Shown in pieces: positions 18,129 to 27,541 of a stretch of DNA of 64,000 bases. Made by a program: the position numbers and the translations under genes. Where the stretch lies: contig NZ_CP059217.1 of the NCBI RefSeq assembly GCF_014252355.1, positions 163,209-227,208 of the forward strand, read 5' to 3'. The notes below the pieces were generated by a model. That model had not been told where the DNA came from, ran no database searches, and saw only the letters and a list, made by a program, of their open reading frames with translations. Each line of letters begins with the position of its first letter. Position 1 is the first letter of the stretch. The stretch comes from Blattabacterium cuenoti (lineage in GTDB: Bacteria > Bacteroidota > Bacteroidia > Flavobacteriales > Blattabacteriaceae).

Positions 18129-20603
18129 TTATTCATGAATAATTTGAAATACTTTTTCTACAATATCATCAACAGATGGTTTGGAAAAATAATCTCCATC
18201 TGATCCATAAGGTGGTCTATGTTCTTTTGCTGTTAAAGTCATAGGAGGACTATCTAAATAATAATATCCTTTTTGTTCTTCTATTATTTTTTGTAAAATA
18301 TAAGCAGATGCTCCACCTGGCACATCTTCATCTACAATCAACAATCTATTAGTTTTTTTTAAACTTTTTATTATATCTTGTCTAATATCAAAAGGTAACA
18401 ATGATTGAACATCAATAACTTCTGTATGTATATTCATTTTATATAACTCATCTGATGCTTCTTGAACAATTCTCCAGGTAGATCCATAAGTAACAATAGT
18501 AATGTCTGATCCAATTCTTGTTTTATCCACAATTCCTATAGGAGTTTTAAATTCACCTAAATTAATTGGTAATTTTTCTTTTAATCTATAACCATTTAAG
18601 CATTCAATTACTAAAGCTGGATCATCACTAGTGATCAATAAATTATAAAATCCAGCTGCTTTTAACATATTTCTTGGAACCAAAATCAAAATACCTCTTA
18701 AATAATTAATAATTCCACCCATAGGAGATCCAGAATGCCAAATACCTTCTAATCGATGTCCTCTAGTACGAATAATAACTGGAGATTTTTGTCCACCTTT
18801 TGTTCTATATTGCAAACTAGCAAGATCATCACTCATAATCTGTAATGCATATAAGATATAATCTAAATATTGTATTTCGACTATAGGACGAAGGCCTCTC
18901 ATTGCTAAACCAATACCTTGGCCTAAAATAGTAGCTTCACGTATTCCAGTATCAAAAATACGAGTTTTTCCATATTTTTTTTGCAATCCTTCTAATCCTT
19001 GATTAACATCCCCTATTTTTCCAACATCTTCTCCAAAAATTAATAATTCTGGATACATTTCTAATAATTTATCAAAATTATCTCTAAGCAAAATTCTTCC
19101 ATCTACCTCCTCTACTACCAGATTATTATCTTTTGTATTAATCGTATTATTGTAAATAGGCAAAACTTCTTTGATCTTAGAAGAAGACTTTTTAGAAATA
19201 CTATATAAATTAGATGAATAATTATGTTGTTCTTGGTTTATTGTTTTTTTATACCAATTTAAAAAACATTTTTTTTGATGAGATTGTTTATCCGGCAAAC
19301 AATATATAGAATTACGTATTATTTGAAATATAGATTTTTTTGTATATACATTATGATTCATATCTAATTTTTCCATTTTTTTGATATTCATTTTAATTGG
19401 TGATGTTATATTAAAAGGATATTCAAATTTTAATTTATATAACTGTTCAATGGCTTCATCCCTAAATTTTTCTATTGGATATTTAAATTGCATCCAAGCT
19501 TTTTCTTGTTCTTGTTTAACATATCTTTTGGATTCTAAATCAATTTTATCTAAAGTCTGAACATCAGATATATTTTTAAATTGACCTGATTCTGTTTCAA
19601 ATTGAAGATTTAAAATCCAATCACGAAATTTTTTTATTCCATCATTTTTTATTTCCCATTGTAAACGTTCTTTAGATTTATATCGTTCATGTGAAGAAGA
19701 TGTTGAATGTCCTTGCGGCTGAGTCAAATCAGTAACATGAATAATTACTGGAACATGTTCATGACGAGCTATTTTATTAGCATTACTATATGTTTTTATC
19801 AAATCCATATAATTATATCCACTAACACGAAATATTTCTAATCCTTTTCCTTGTTTATTTCTTTTAAATCCATATAAAAGATCACTTAGATATTTTTTTG
19901 AAAATTGATATTTGTTAGGAACGGATATTCCATATTCATCATCCCATATAGAAAGTATAATTGGAATTTGAAGTACAGATGCCGAATTAATTGTTTCCCA
20001 AAATAATCCTTCAGAAATTCCAGCATTACCAATTGTTCCAAATGCTACCTCATTTCCTCCATTAGAAAATTTTTTATGTGTTGTGTGTAAAATTTTTAAA
20101 TCTTTATAAATTTTAGAAGCTTGTGCTAATCCTAATAATCTAGGCATTTGAGATGCAATTGAAGAAACATCAGCACTAGAATTTTTTCTATTCATTAAAT
20201 TATGCCATATTCCATCCTCTTTTAATAATCTTGTTCCAAAATGTGATGACATCATTCTTCCGGAAGAAATTGGTTCAAATTTCAAATCAGAATTAGCATA
20301 TAACTGAGAGAAAAAATTATGTATAGTTAAAGCACCAATAGCTATCATAAAGGTTTGATCTCTATAATATCCAGAACGAAAATCTCCATTTTCAAAACTT
20401 TTTGCCATCACTAATTGAGGAATCTCTTTTCCATCTCCAAAAATTCCAAATTTAGCTTTTCCATTTAGAACTTCTTTTCGTCCTAAAATACTTGTTTCTC
20501 TACTAATTCTAGCTATTTTATAATCATTTAAAATAACTTGTTGAAATAGTTCAAAAGAACTATTTGAAAAATAATATTTAATAATTTTTTTATTCATTAT
20601 CAT
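18129..20603 (-). CDS. fused alpha/beta 2-oxoacid dehydrogenase E1 (probably branched-chain type)
   Basis: 824-residue thiamine-diphosphate enzyme with both E1 halves in one chain. Residues about 30-400 are the alpha part (DGKEIPQ, FRSGYYRDQTFM, GNAGISEGLFWE, HSTSSSHERYK). A poorly conserved Lys/Ser-rich linker follows at about 410-490. The beta part runs from about 500 to 824 (FGEDVGKIGDVNQGL, DTGIREATILGQGIGLAMRG, EVIDVQSLLPFD, HRPPYGSDGDYF). Bacteroidota carry such fusions annotated as 2-oxoisovalerate dehydrogenase. A separate pyruvate-type beta subunit occurs at 26.6 kb. Being directly upstream of ilvE supports branched-chain substrates, which is inference. E2 and E3 are not in this window. 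Confidence 0.88.
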   Translation of the reverse strand: MIMNKKIIKYYFSNSSFELFQQVILNDYKIARISRETSILGRKEVLNGKAKFGIFGDGKEIPQLVMAKSFENGDFRSGYYRDQTFMIAIGALTIHNFFSQLYANSDLKFEPISSGRMMSSHFGTRLLKEDGIWHNLMNRKNSSADVSSIASQMPRLLGLAQASKIYKDLKILHTTHKKFSNGGNEVAFGTIGNAGISEGLFWETINSASVLQIPIILSIWDDEYGISVPNKYQFSKKYLSDLLYGFKRNKQGKGLEIFRVSGYNYMDLIKTYSNANKIARHEHVPVIIHVTDLTQPQGHSTSSSHERYKSKERLQWEIKNDGIKKFRDWILNLQFETESGQFKNISDVQTLDKIDLESKRYVKQEQEKAWMQFKYPIEKFRDEAIEQLYKLKFEYPFNITSPIKMNIKKMEKLDMNHNVYTKKSIFQIIRNSIYCLPDKQSHQKKCFLNWYKKTINQEQHNYSSNLYSISKKSSSKIKEVLPIYNNTINTKDNNLVVEEVDGRILLRDNFDKLLEMYPELLIFGEDVGKIGDVNQGLEGLQKKYGKTRIFDTGIREATILGQGIGLAMRGLRPIVEIQYLDYILYALQIMSDDLASLQYRTKGGQKSPVIIRTRGHRLEGIWHSGSPMGGIINYLRGILILVPRNMLKAAGFYNLLITSDDPALVIECLNGYRLKEKLPINLGEFKTPIGIVDKTRIGSDITIVTYGSTWRIVQEASDELYKMNIHTEVIDVQSLLPFDIRQDIIKSLKKTNRLLIVDEDVPGGASAYILQKIIEEQKGYYYLDSPPMTLTAKEHRPPYGSDGDYFSKPSVDDIVEKVFQIIHE

Positions 20604-20708
20604 AATGAATACTAATTGTTTAGTATAAAACTTTGTATTTTAATTATAACTAATAATATTTTGTTATTTATATTTAAGCAACAAGATAATAAAATGATCC
20701 ATTAATTA

Positions 20709-21131
20709 ATGAATAATATAACATTTTCCGTAATTAAACCAGATGCAGTTCAAAATGGATATACAATTTCTATTTTATTTAAAATTGAAAGATCTGGATT
20801 TCAAATAATAGCAATGAAAATGATGCAAATTTCTCAACAAATAGCAAAAAAATTTTATCAAGAACATAAAAATTATTGTTATTTTGAGTCGTTAATTACA
20901 TTCATGTCTTCTGGGCCAATAGTTCCTATAATATTAAAAAAAGAAAACGCAGTAAAAGATTTTAGAATTTTAATGGGAAATAAAAATCCACTTTATGCAG
21001 AAAATGGAACTATACGTAAATTATATGCACAATCATTAGAAAGAAATGCTATTCATGGATCAGATAAAAATGAAAATGTTTATAAAGAATATCCATTTTA
21101 TTTTTCTGATCAAGAAATTTTTTTCAAGTAA
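20709..21131 (+). CDS. ndk: nucleoside diphosphate kinase
   Basis: 140-residue kinase transferring the gamma phosphate between NTPs and NDPs through a phospho-histidine. The catalytic His116 is in the signature NAIHGSDKNEN, the start TFSVIKPDAVQNG is canonical, and the GTIRKLYA loop contacts nucleotide. Length is standard. It is divergent from the E1 fusion gene across 105 bases with no clear promoter. LemA and TPM genes follow in the same direction. Confidence 0.96.
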   Translation: MNNITFSVIKPDAVQNGYTISILFKIERSGFQIIAMKMMQISQQIAKKFYQEHKNYCYFESLITFMSSGPIVPIILKKENAVKDFRILMGNKNPLYAENGTIRKLYAQSLERNAIHGSDKNENVYKEYPFYFSDQEIFFK

Positions 21132-21157
21132 ATTAAATTCAAAAAAATTAATTAAAA

Positions 21158-21760
21158 ATGAAAAAATTTTTTATAACATTCATTTTTTCTATAGTAATTT
21201 TTATAGTAATAATAAGCATATGGAGTACAATAACATATAATAATCTTGTTAAATTAAATGAAAATATTAGAACACAATGGAGTCAAGTTGAAACAGTTTA
21301 TCAAAGAAGATTAGATCTTATTCCTAATTTAGTAAATATAGTCAAAGGGTCTGGAGAATTTGAAAAAGAAACTCTTTTAAAAATTGTTGAATCTAGATCC
21401 AGAGCTATTTCATCAAATATTAATACAAAAGATTTAAATCAATATCAAATCAATAAATATCAACAAGAACAAGAACAAATAAATAAAAGTATCAATAAAT
21501 TATTAATAATAATAGAACAATATCCCAATTTAAAATCAACAAGAAATTTTTACGAATTACAAAATCAATTAGAAGGAACCGAAAACAGGATAAATGTAGA
21601 AAGAAATCAATTTAATGAAGAAGTAAATCAATTTAATTCTTATAGAAATTCATTTCCAAAAAATTTTGTTGCAAATTTATTTTATCAATTTAAAGAAAAA
21701 GGATATTTCAAATCTCAAATGGGATCAGAAACAACACCTATTATAAATTTTTATAATTAA
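21158..21760 (+). CDS. lemA: LemA family membrane protein
   Basis: 200-residue LemA-fold protein: one N-terminal membrane helix (about 5-27) and a four-helix cytoplasmic or periplasmic bundle. The family core TYNNLVKLNENIRTQWSQVE and RRLDLIPNLVNIVKG is at residues 28-65. RINVERNQFNEEVNQFN and SFPKNFVA occur near the end. Molecular function is unknown. It starts 26 bases after ndk and sits 11 bases before the TPM-domain gene, a pairing often seen in Bacteroidota. It may be transcribed with both. Confidence 0.93.
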   Translation: MKKFFITFIFSIVIFIVIISIWSTITYNNLVKLNENIRTQWSQVETVYQRRLDLIPNLVNIVKGSGEFEKETLLKIVESRSRAISSNINTKDLNQYQINKYQQEQEQINKSINKLLIIIEQYPNLKSTRNFYELQNQLEGTENRINVERNQFNEEVNQFNSYRNSFPKNFVANLFYQFKEKGYFKSQMGSETTPIINFYN

Positions 21761-21771
21761 AATTATACATA

Positions 21772-22560
21772 ATGAATAAATACTTTATAAAAATTATTGT
21801 TTTATTATTTATATTTTTTAATATGATTATTGTTAATGGCGTACAAATATTTAAAATTCCTAATCCTCCAGATACAATATATCCTATTAATGATTATGAA
21901 GGAATTTTAAATATCGATCAAATCAATCAATTAAATAATAAACTTCTTAAATATTATAAACAATATTCTACTGAAATATTAATTGCTATAATAAATAATT
22001 CTTATGGTGAAGATTTAAATTTACTAGCTGCTAAATGGGGAAATAAATGGAAAATAGGAAAAAAAAATAATGGAATAATAATTCTTTTATCTATTAAAGA
22101 AAATAAAATATCAATACAAAATGGATATAGAATAGAACCATATATTACTGATTTCTTAACAAGAAAAATATTAGACAAAATTCGACCTTTTTTAGTAAAA
22201 AAATTATATTTTAAATCTCTAAATATAATTATTGATGATATTAATCAAATTTTAAAAAATAAACAATACAAATACAATAATAAATTGACTAATAAACATC
22301 ATCAACACCATTATTATACTAACACATGGTATAGATATATATTTCTAAGTATATTATTATTATTATTTTTTTGTAGAAAATCACAACAATTTACGAATAT
22401 GTTTTGTAATCCTTTGTTATTAGAATTATTTTTAGAACCTTTTTTTTTCAAAAAACAAATAAAATCAAAATATGAAAAAGAAGATAATTTTGATGGATTT
22501 GGAGAAGGAGAAGAAGGAGGAGGAAATTTTGGTGGAGGTGGATCAGAAATAAATTGGTAA
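21772..22560 (+). CDS. TPM-domain (YgcG-type) secreted/membrane protein
   Basis: 262-residue protein. An N-terminal signal-like hydrophobic stretch (about 4-25) precedes a TPM domain at about 35-160 (YPINDYEGILN, GKKNNGIIILLSIKENKISIQNG). A second membrane helix near 187-200 and a C-terminal Gly-rich tail (GGGNFGGGGSEINW) follow. Function is unknown; some TPM proteins have reported phosphatase activity, and others assist envelope protein repair. It follows lemA by 11 bases. It ends 5 bases from the convergent valS stop. Confidence 0.88.
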   Translation: MNKYFIKIIVLLFIFFNMIIVNGVQIFKIPNPPDTIYPINDYEGILNIDQINQLNNKLLKYYKQYSTEILIAIINNSYGEDLNLLAAKWGNKWKIGKKNNGIIILLSIKENKISIQNGYRIEPYITDFLTRKILDKIRPFLVKKLYFKSLNIIIDDINQILKNKQYKYNNKLTNKHHQHHYYTNTWYRYIFLSILLLLFFCRKSQQFTNMFCNPLLLELFLEPFFFKKQIKSKYEKEDNFDGFGEGEEGGGNFGGGGSEINW

Positions 22561-22565
22561 ATTAA

Positions 22566-25241
22566 TTATTTATAATTTTTTAAATACTCATTAAAATAAT
22601 GTATTTGATTGATTATATCTTTTTCTTTTTTTTTCTCTTTATACAAAACTTGTTTAGGAACGGATTGAATATATTTTTTATTTGAAAGATTTTCTTGTAT
22701 CATTAATAAAAAATTTTTTAAATACAATATTTTATTTTCAATTTTGGTAATTTGTAAATTGGTTAATTTTTCTAAATTAGAAGATATATCTGGTTCTATA
22801 GAATGTAAAAAAAAATTTGTTTTTTCTAAACAAAATGAAAATAATTTACTATTTTTAGGCCTATATGATATATGTTGAATTTTAGATAAATTGGCTAATT
22901 TTAATACTAATGAATAATATTTTTCTTCATCATTTTTATTATTATAAAATAAACTCAGATTATTTTTATTAGATATATTAGCCATATTTTTAATATCTCT
23001 AATCTTTGAAATTAATTTAAACAATTTATCAAATACATATAATAATTTTTTATCATAAACACTTTTATTTGGCCAGGAAGAAATTATCAAAGCTTCTTTC
23101 ACTGTTCGTGGTTTTAAAAAATTCCAAATTTCTTCTGTTATAAATGGCATATAAGGGTGTAATAACTTTAATAAAAGTTCAAACCACATTATAGTATTAC
23201 TATATTCTTCTTTAGATATATAATTAGTTTGATCATTTGGTTTTATAATTTCAAGATAAATAGAACAAAAATCATTCCAAATGATTTTATATAAAAGCAT
23301 CAAAGCTTCATTAAGCTGATATTTATTAAATTTGTTATCAAATTGTTCCAAAAATCTATAAAAACTATTATAAAACCATAAAAATCCTATTTTAGATGCT
23401 TCAGGAACATCATTATTTTCTTGAATTTTCCAACTTTTAATTAAACGAAATGCATTCCATATTTTATTGGCAAAATTTCTTCCTTGTAAACATATTTTTT
23501 CATCAAAATGAAAATCTTTTCCAAAACTTGATTTTAAAATAAGACCCATTCTAACTGCATCTGCTCCATATTTATTAATTAATTTTAAAGAATCTGGAAA
23601 ATTATTTAAAGATTTTGATATTTTTTTATTTTTAGAATCTCGTATTATACCTGTGAAATAAACTGTTTTAAATGGTTTATTTTTTTTAAATAAATAACTC
23701 GCAATAATCATACGGGCTACCCAAAAAAATAATATATCTGAACCTGTTACCAAACTTTCAGTAGGAAAATAATAATTTATTTCTTTATTATTTGGATTTA
23801 AAATACCATTAAATGCAGATATAGGAAGAATCCAAGAAGAAAACCAGGTATCTAATACATCTTTTTCTTGCCAAATAGAATCTTTCTTTAAAAAAAAATT
23901 ATTAGATTTTATTTTTGCTAATTCTAGAGCATTATCTAAATTATTAGCAACTACAAAATCATTAAAAGAATTTCCATAATAATAGACAGGAAGTCTATGT
24001 CCCCACCAAAGTTGTCTAGATATATTCCAATCATGAATATTATTCATCCATTTAAAATATAATTTTGTAATTTGTTTTGGCAAAAATTGTATTTGACCAT
24101 TTTTTACTGCATTTATTGCTGAAATAGATAATTCTTTCATTTTTAAAAACCATTGAATAGAAAGTTTTTTTTCTACAATTGATTTTGTTCTTTCTGAGAA
24201 TCCTATTTTATGATTAATTTCTTGTTCATAAACAATCATATTATATTTATACAATTCTTTAACAATTTTTTCTCTAGCCTTAAACCTATCTAATCCTTTA
24301 TAATGTAAACATTTATCATTTAAAGACCCATCTTCCTCAAAAATATTAATAATATCCAATGCATGTTTATCAGCAATAATTTTATCTTTCATATCATGAG
24401 CTGGAGTAATCTTTAAACAACCTGTTCCAAAATTAGAATTAACAGAATAATCTTGTATAATTGGAATAACTCTATTTACTATAGGAATAATTACATTTTT
24501 ATTATTTATATGATAAAAACGTTCATCTTTCGGATGAAATCCTATTGCTGAATCTCCAAAGATAGTTTCAGGTCGAGTAGTTGCAATATTAATAAAATTA
24601 TTTTCTCCTTTAATTTTATACTTTATGTGATAAAGTTTTGATTGTTGATCTTTATAAAAGACTTCTTCATCAGATATTGTGGTCCTAGCTTCAGTATCCC
24701 AATTTACTACATTATAGCCTCTATATATATATCCTTTTTGATATAAATCTATAAAAATTTTTTGTACAGATTGAGATAACTTATTATCCATAGTAAATTG
24801 CATTCTTTTCCAATCACAAGAACACCCAATTAGTTTTAATTGATTGGAAATAATATTTTTATGTTTTATAGACCAATCAATAACATGAGATAAAAATTTT
24901 TTTCTTCCTAATAATTTTTTTGATAATCCATTATTTTTTAATTTGTTAACTACTTTATATTCTGTTGCAATTGAAGCATGATCTGTTCCTGGGACCCAAC
25001 AAGTATTATAACCCTTCATCCTTGCATGTCTTATCAAAATATCTTGTATACTAACATTTAAAAAATGACCTATATGTAAATCACCAGTTACATTAGGTGG
25101 GGGCATAATCATAGCATAAGGTCTTTGTTTATTTTTTGAATTTTTATATGATGGATAAGAATCAAAATATCCATTTTTTATCCAAAAACTGTAAATTCTT
25201 TTTTCTAAAGAATTTGGATCAAATTTCATTGAAATATCCAT
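22566..25241 (-). CDS. valS: valyl-tRNA synthetase
   Basis: 891-residue class I synthetase with all expected parts. The HIGH motif is PPPNVTGDLHIGHFLN near residue 48. The CP1 editing domain has TTRPETIFGDSAIGFHP. The KMSKS equivalent is KISKSLNN near 545, and the anticodon domain follows (WNAFRLIKSW, PYMPFITEEIW). The last about 60 residues form the ValRS C-terminal coiled coil. Unlike ThrRS in this window, ValRS keeps its editing domain. Confidence 0.96.
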   Translation of the reverse strand: MDISMKFDPNSLEKRIYSFWIKNGYFDSYPSYKNSKNKQRPYAMIMPPPNVTGDLHIGHFLNVSIQDILIRHARMKGYNTCWVPGTDHASIATEYKVVNKLKNNGLSKKLLGRKKFLSHVIDWSIKHKNIISNQLKLIGCSCDWKRMQFTMDNKLSQSVQKIFIDLYQKGYIYRGYNVVNWDTEARTTISDEEVFYKDQQSKLYHIKYKIKGENNFINIATTRPETIFGDSAIGFHPKDERFYHINNKNVIIPIVNRVIPIIQDYSVNSNFGTGCLKITPAHDMKDKIIADKHALDIINIFEEDGSLNDKCLHYKGLDRFKAREKIVKELYKYNMIVYEQEINHKIGFSERTKSIVEKKLSIQWFLKMKELSISAINAVKNGQIQFLPKQITKLYFKWMNNIHDWNISRQLWWGHRLPVYYYGNSFNDFVVANNLDNALELAKIKSNNFFLKKDSIWQEKDVLDTWFSSWILPISAFNGILNPNNKEINYYFPTESLVTGSDILFFWVARMIIASYLFKKNKPFKTVYFTGIIRDSKNKKISKSLNNFPDSLKLINKYGADAVRMGLILKSSFGKDFHFDEKICLQGRNFANKIWNAFRLIKSWKIQENNDVPEASKIGFLWFYNSFYRFLEQFDNKFNKYQLNEALMLLYKIIWNDFCSIYLEIIKPNDQTNYISKEEYSNTIMWFELLLKLLHPYMPFITEEIWNFLKPRTVKEALIISSWPNKSVYDKKLLYVFDKLFKLISKIRDIKNMANISNKNNLSLFYNNKNDEEKYYSLVLKLANLSKIQHISYRPKNSKLFSFCLEKTNFFLHSIEPDISSNLEKLTNLQITKIENKILYLKNFLLMIQENLSNKKYIQSVPKQVLYKEKKKEKDIINQIHYFNEYLKNYK

Positions 25242-25297
25242 AATTAGATTACAAGACCTAAAGTAAATTTTTAAAATATAACTAAAAAAATTTTTTT

Positions 25298-25774
25298 ATG
25301 AAAATAATTATTGTATCTGCTATTTCTAAAAACGGATTTATTGGTAATAAAAATAAATTAATGTGGAATTTACCTATGGATTTAAAACGTTTTAAACAAA
25401 TGACTATTGGAGAAACTATTATAATGGGGAGAAAAACTTTTGAATCTATTGGGAAAATACTCCCATATAGACAAAATATTGTCTTAACAAGACAAAAAAA
25501 AACATTAAAAAATATTAAAATAATTTCTAGTATTCAACAAATTTTTAAATTAAAATATCAAAAAATATTTATTATAGGTGGTGGAGAAGTTTATAAACAG
25601 ACAATAAATATTGCTGATGTATTAGAATTAACATTAATTCACAAAAATTTTATTGGAGATACAAAATTCCCAAAAATTAACTTAAAACAATGGAAAAAAA
25701 TAAAAGATACATTTTATAAAAAAGATAAATTACATTCTATTGATTACAGTTTTATTCAATATAAAAAAATATAA
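25298..25774 (+). CDS. folA: dihydrofolate reductase
   Basis: 158-residue enzyme reducing dihydrofolate to tetrahydrofolate with NADPH. Motifs in order are VSAISKNGFIGNKNKLMWNLPMDLKRFK (with the substrate-binding Asp of PMDL), IIMGRKTFESIGK, NIVLTRQ and IFIIGGGEVYKQ. Length is standard. With metF and folD nearby it belongs to one-carbon metabolism. It is divergent from valS and ends 11 bases from the convergent nuclease-like gene. Confidence 0.96.
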   Translation: MKIIIVSAISKNGFIGNKNKLMWNLPMDLKRFKQMTIGETIIMGRKTFESIGKILPYRQNIVLTRQKKTLKNIKIISSIQQIFKLKYQKIFIIGGGEVYKQTINIADVLELTLIHKNFIGDTKFPKINLKQWKKIKDTFYKKDKLHSIDYSFIQYKKI

Positions 25775-25785
25775 TTAATACATTA

Positions 25786-26469
25786 TTATCTTTTATCTAA
25801 TTCCTTTTTAATTTTAGCTGCTAATTCATAATATTCATTTATTACTGCTTGATTAAGAAGTAAATGTAAATCTTTATCTGTCATATTTTCTAAATTTTGT
25901 TGATTTTTTTCTTTTTTGAAAATAATAGGAATCGAATTTTCAATAATACTTTCAGCATATTCATTATCAGTAAATCCGTTATCTACATAAATACCTGCTT
26001 TATCAAATATTTCTTTAGTAGTATAAATTGGGGCTTTAAATCGAATAGCTAAAGCTACAGCATCAGAGGTTTTGGAATCAATTTTGTGACATATATGATC
26101 GTTATCATCATTTACTTTTTTATTTACATCATGTTGTTTATTTTTATATTTTTCAAATACTATATATGAAAAAAATATACCATTTAATAATTTATAAATA
26201 ACAACTGATTTTAAATTAATAAAAAATGCTTTTGTAAAAGGAATAAATAAATCATGTGTAAATGATCTATATATAGATGAAATATTAATATGTTTCTTAT
26301 CATTTTCAAAATGCCCTAAAGCAAATGCAATAGATTGTGCTTGCATTCCCTCTATCAAAATAGGCAATTTCATTTTTCCAGATTCTTCCTCTAAAAATAA
26401 AACATATATACCAGATTGAATTTGACTTAATGAGATCCCTTTTACAGATAATCTGATTAATTGTGTCAT
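25786..26469 (-). CDS. bifunctional nuclease-domain (DUF151) protein with UVR motif
   Basis: 227-residue protein. The N-terminal domain (about 1-165) belongs to the BFN/DUF151 family: LPILIEGMQAQSIAFAL, TSDAVALAIRFKAPIYTTKEIFDKAG. A UvrB/UvrC-type helical motif ends the protein (LLLNQAVINEYYELAAKIKKELD). Some family members show RNase and DNase activity, but the role in bacteria is not settled. It sits convergent to folA and divergent from pdhB across 94 bases of A/T-rich DNA with no clear signal. Confidence 0.87.
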   Translation of the reverse strand: MTQLIRLSVKGISLSQIQSGIYVLFLEEESGKMKLPILIEGMQAQSIAFALGHFENDKKHINISSIYRSFTHDLFIPFTKAFFINLKSVVIYKLLNGIFFSYIVFEKYKNKQHDVNKKVNDDNDHICHKIDSKTSDAVALAIRFKAPIYTTKEIFDKAGIYVDNGFTDNEYAESIIENSIPIIFKKEKNQQNLENMTDKDLHLLLNQAVINEYYELAAKIKKELDKR

Positions 26470-26563
26470 ATGTTAATGTTATAATAATGATTTATTATAA
26501 GAATTTTCATACAATAAAAAATTACAATATACATTCTAAAAAATAATATAAAAAATTAAAAAT

Positions 26564-27541
26564 ATGAAAGAAAAAACTTTTCGTGAAGTAATAGCAGAAG
26601 CAATGAGTGAAGAAATGAGAAGAGATAAATCTGTATATTTAATGGGAGAAGAAGTCGCTCAATATAACGGGGCATATAAAGCTTCTAAAGGATTACTAAA
26701 AGAATTTGGATCAAAAAGAGTAATTGATACACCTATTTCAGAATTGGGATTTTCAGGAATAGGAATAGGTTCTGCTATGAATGGATGTAGACCAATTATT
26801 GAATTTATGACTTTTAACTTTTCTTTAGTAGCAATGGATCAAATTATTAATAATGCAGCTAAAATACATTATATGAGTGGAGGGCAATGGAATATTCCTA
26901 TTGTATTTAGAGGTCCTACAGGATTTGCTGGCCAATTAGGTGCAACTCATTCTCAATCTTTTGAAAGTTGGTACGCTAGTTGTCCTGGTCTTAAAGTTGT
27001 TATTCCTTGTAATCCATATGATGCTAAAGGATTATTAAAATCTGCAATTAGAGATAATAATCCAGTTATTTTTATGGAATCTGAACAAATGTATAGTGAT
27101 AAAATGATGATTCCAGATAAAGAATATCTTATACCTATTGGTATCTCTGATATTAAAAAAATAGGGACAGATATAAGTTTAGTATCTTTTGGAAAATTAA
27201 TGAAATTATCAATGAATATTGCTAACAAATTAGAAAAAGAAAATATTAGTGTAGAAGTATTAGATCTTAGAACTATTCGTCCATTAGATTATAATTCTAT
27301 ATTATTATCAGTCAAAAAAACAAATCGATTAGTCATATTGGAAGAATCTTGGCCATTTTCATCCATTGGATCTGAAATTACATATTTTATACAAAAAAAT
27401 GCTTTTGACTATTTAGATGCCCCAATTTACAAAATTACTACATTAGATACTCCATCTCCTTATTCGTCTCATTTAATATCAGATTGGTTTCCAAACGAAA
27501 AAAAAATTATCAATTATATTAAAAAATCTTTATATATCTAA
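26564..27541 (+). CDS. pdhB: pyruvate dehydrogenase E1 component, beta subunit
   Basis: 325-residue transketolase-like subunit. Strings typical of PdhB are visible: FREVIAEAMSEEMRRD, VYLMGEEVAQYNGAYKASKGL, DTPISELGFSGIGIGSAMNG, GGQWNIPIVFRGPTG and EVLDLRTIRPLD. It pairs with an alpha subunit not in this window to feed acetyl-CoA production. It differs from the beta half of the fused E1 at 18-20 kb, so the cell has two E1 systems. Its last 4 bases overlap the convergent metF. Confidence 0.93.
   Translation: MKEKTFREVIAEAMSEEMRRDKSVYLMGEEVAQYNGAYKASKGLLKEFGSKRVIDTPISELGFSGIGIGSAMNGCRPIIEFMTFNFSLVAMDQIINNAAKIHYMSGGQWNIPIVFRGPTGFAGQLGATHSQSFESWYASCPGLKVVIPCNPYDAKGLLKSAIRDNNPVIFMESEQMYSDKMMIPDKEYLIPIGISDIKKIGTDISLVSFGKLMKLSMNIANKLEKENISVEVLDLRTIRPLDYNSILLSVKKTNRLVILEESWPFSSIGSEITYFIQKNAFDYLDAPIYKITTLDTPSPYSSHLISDWFPNEKKIINYIKKSLYI

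Noticed and set aside
18129..20603. E1 alpha and beta in one frame considered as an assembly join of two genes
   Set aside because: The frame is continuous with a Lys/Ser-rich linker and such fusions are known in this phylum.
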